From Hyphomicrobiales bacterium (lineage in GTDB: Bacteria > Pseudomonadota > Alphaproteobacteria > Rhizobiales > Rhizobiaceae): a stretch of DNA of 64,000 bases. The notes beneath the pieces were generated by a model. It searched no databases, had not been told where the DNA came from, and worked only from the letters and a program-made list of their open reading frames with translations. This document shows positions 63,552 through 64,000 of this stretch, piece by piece. The DNA lies in NCBI GenBank assembly GCA_900469955.1, contig UBYX01000006.1, forward strand, positions 1 to 64,000, written 5' to 3'. Position numbers and translations under genes: made by a program. Position 1 is the stretch's first letter. Every line of letters starts with the position of its first letter.

Positions 63552-64000
63552 GCTCGCCCGGCTGTTTATCCGCCGCCTCCGTCATCTTGCCCGCCGCGAG
63601 GCGCGCCGGATTGCTCTGCGCAACGGTCTGCTGGAAAGCAAGATCGTCGATGTCGATGGTCATCTCACCTGCCGCTACAGCCCGACGTTCGACACGACAC
63701 GACTGACCGGCGATCCGATCCGTGACGATACCTGGTTCCGGCGGAATTTTGGTGACTGGCTTGTCGCACCGAGGGAGACCGGCAATCCGACGGCCGGCTC
63801 TGCTGGCGATGGTGTCGTGACCGCCGGGATCATTCATCCGCCGTTCGCCTCGCAACTCGTGGCCCTCCCTCGGGCGCGTCGCGGCACAATCGCGCTTGAC
63901 GGAGTGCTGGGTAACGGAGTTGATCGGCGTACCTATGCCGTCGGTCTTGTGGATCGGGCAACGGCGATGCCGCTGGTCAGTCACATCGTTGCAACCCTGG
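63544..64000 (+). CDS. Hypothetical protein, partial (runs off the window)
   Basis: Open frame of at least 152 codons from ATG 63544, without a stop before the window end. It begins MDKLARLFIRRLRHLARREA, strongly basic, followed by RRIALRNGLLESKIVDVDGH and a Thr/Asp-rich middle (FDTTRLTGDPIRDDTWFRRN). It overlaps the previous gene's last 8 bp in another frame, so translational coupling is likely. No family recognised. Confidence 0.6.
   Translation, partial: MDKLARLFIRRLRHLARREARRIALRNGLLESKIVDVDGHLTCRYSPTFDTTRLTGDPIRDDTWFRRNFGDWLVAPRETGNPTAGSAGDGVVTAGIIHPPFASQLVALPRARRGTIALDGVLGNGVDRRTYAVGLVDRATAMPLVSHIVATL

Noticed and set aside
1..64000. CRISPR array, rRNA, tRNA or repABC-type replication genes
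   Set aside because: No regularly spaced repeats, no cloverleaf with conserved T-loop and no RepA/RepB/RepC-like sequence were found on reading both strands. A tRNA-scan and Infernal run would be decisive.

Overview
The window has the G+C-rich composition, codon use and gene families of an alphaproteobacterium of the Rhizobiales (Rhizobium/Agrobacterium/Shinella-like). It looks like an accessory replicon or island region. A peptide-type ABC operon with IclR and RraA-like genes is followed by small rhizobial orphan genes, decayed recombinases, a long defence-type region, and then plasmid-type hypothetical genes. No rRNA, tRNA, CRISPR array or replication gene was recognised.

Left part (1-18 kb): a decayed serine recombinase (57-432), then a minus-strand five-gene Dpp/Opp-type ABC importer operon (5804 down to 472) divergent from an IclR regulator and an RraA/HMG-aldolase-like gene. 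Next come small hypothetical genes (7.7-11.2 kb), a decayed antitoxin, a KAP P-loop NTPase broken at a homopolymer (11516-13742), two convergent RTX/calcium-binding-type genes separated by a 13-bp-stem hairpin (14.3-16.4 kb), and a frameshifted integrase remnant (16.9-17.7 kb).

Middle (18-26 kb): a metabolic block (DUF6152, DUF6644, LysR, MFS, cyclophilin-like, alpha/beta hydrolase, SDR, CMD and cupin proteins). It is bracketed by two direct copies of a ~150-bp repeat (17859-18009 and 26027-26181), which suggests one inserted unit.

Right part (26-60 kb): three consecutive modules that look like genome defence. (A) 26426-32570, minus strand: an SMC/Rad50-like ATPase with a CPVC zinc hook, a small middle protein and a large FAD/NAD(P)-binding protein, all joined by ATGA overlaps and resembling ABC-three-component systems. 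(B) 33097-46977, plus strand: a DEDD-exonuclease/RecQ/UvrD fusion, a RapA/SNF2-like helicase, an Hsp70-fold ATPase without a substrate-binding domain, and a RecD-like helicase carrying a C-terminal nuclease. I cannot assign this set to a named system. (C) 47234-58929, plus strand: an extended type III restriction-modification cluster (SNF2 helicase with a PLD-like N-terminus, DUF4391, Mod, AlbA/ATPase, Res, Mrr), faced by a convergent HNH endonuclease gene. A 17-bp palindrome of consensus GCGG(A/C)AATNATT(T/G)CCGC recurs at the edges of these modules (near 18.0, 26.2, 32.86, 47.09 and 58.95 kb, with a variant at 63.5 kb). It may mark insertion or recombination boundaries.

Right edge (60-64 kb): a frameshifted DUF3102-like gene, a strong terminator, a protein with a possible PD-(D/E)xK motif, and two further plasmid-type genes, the last running off the window.
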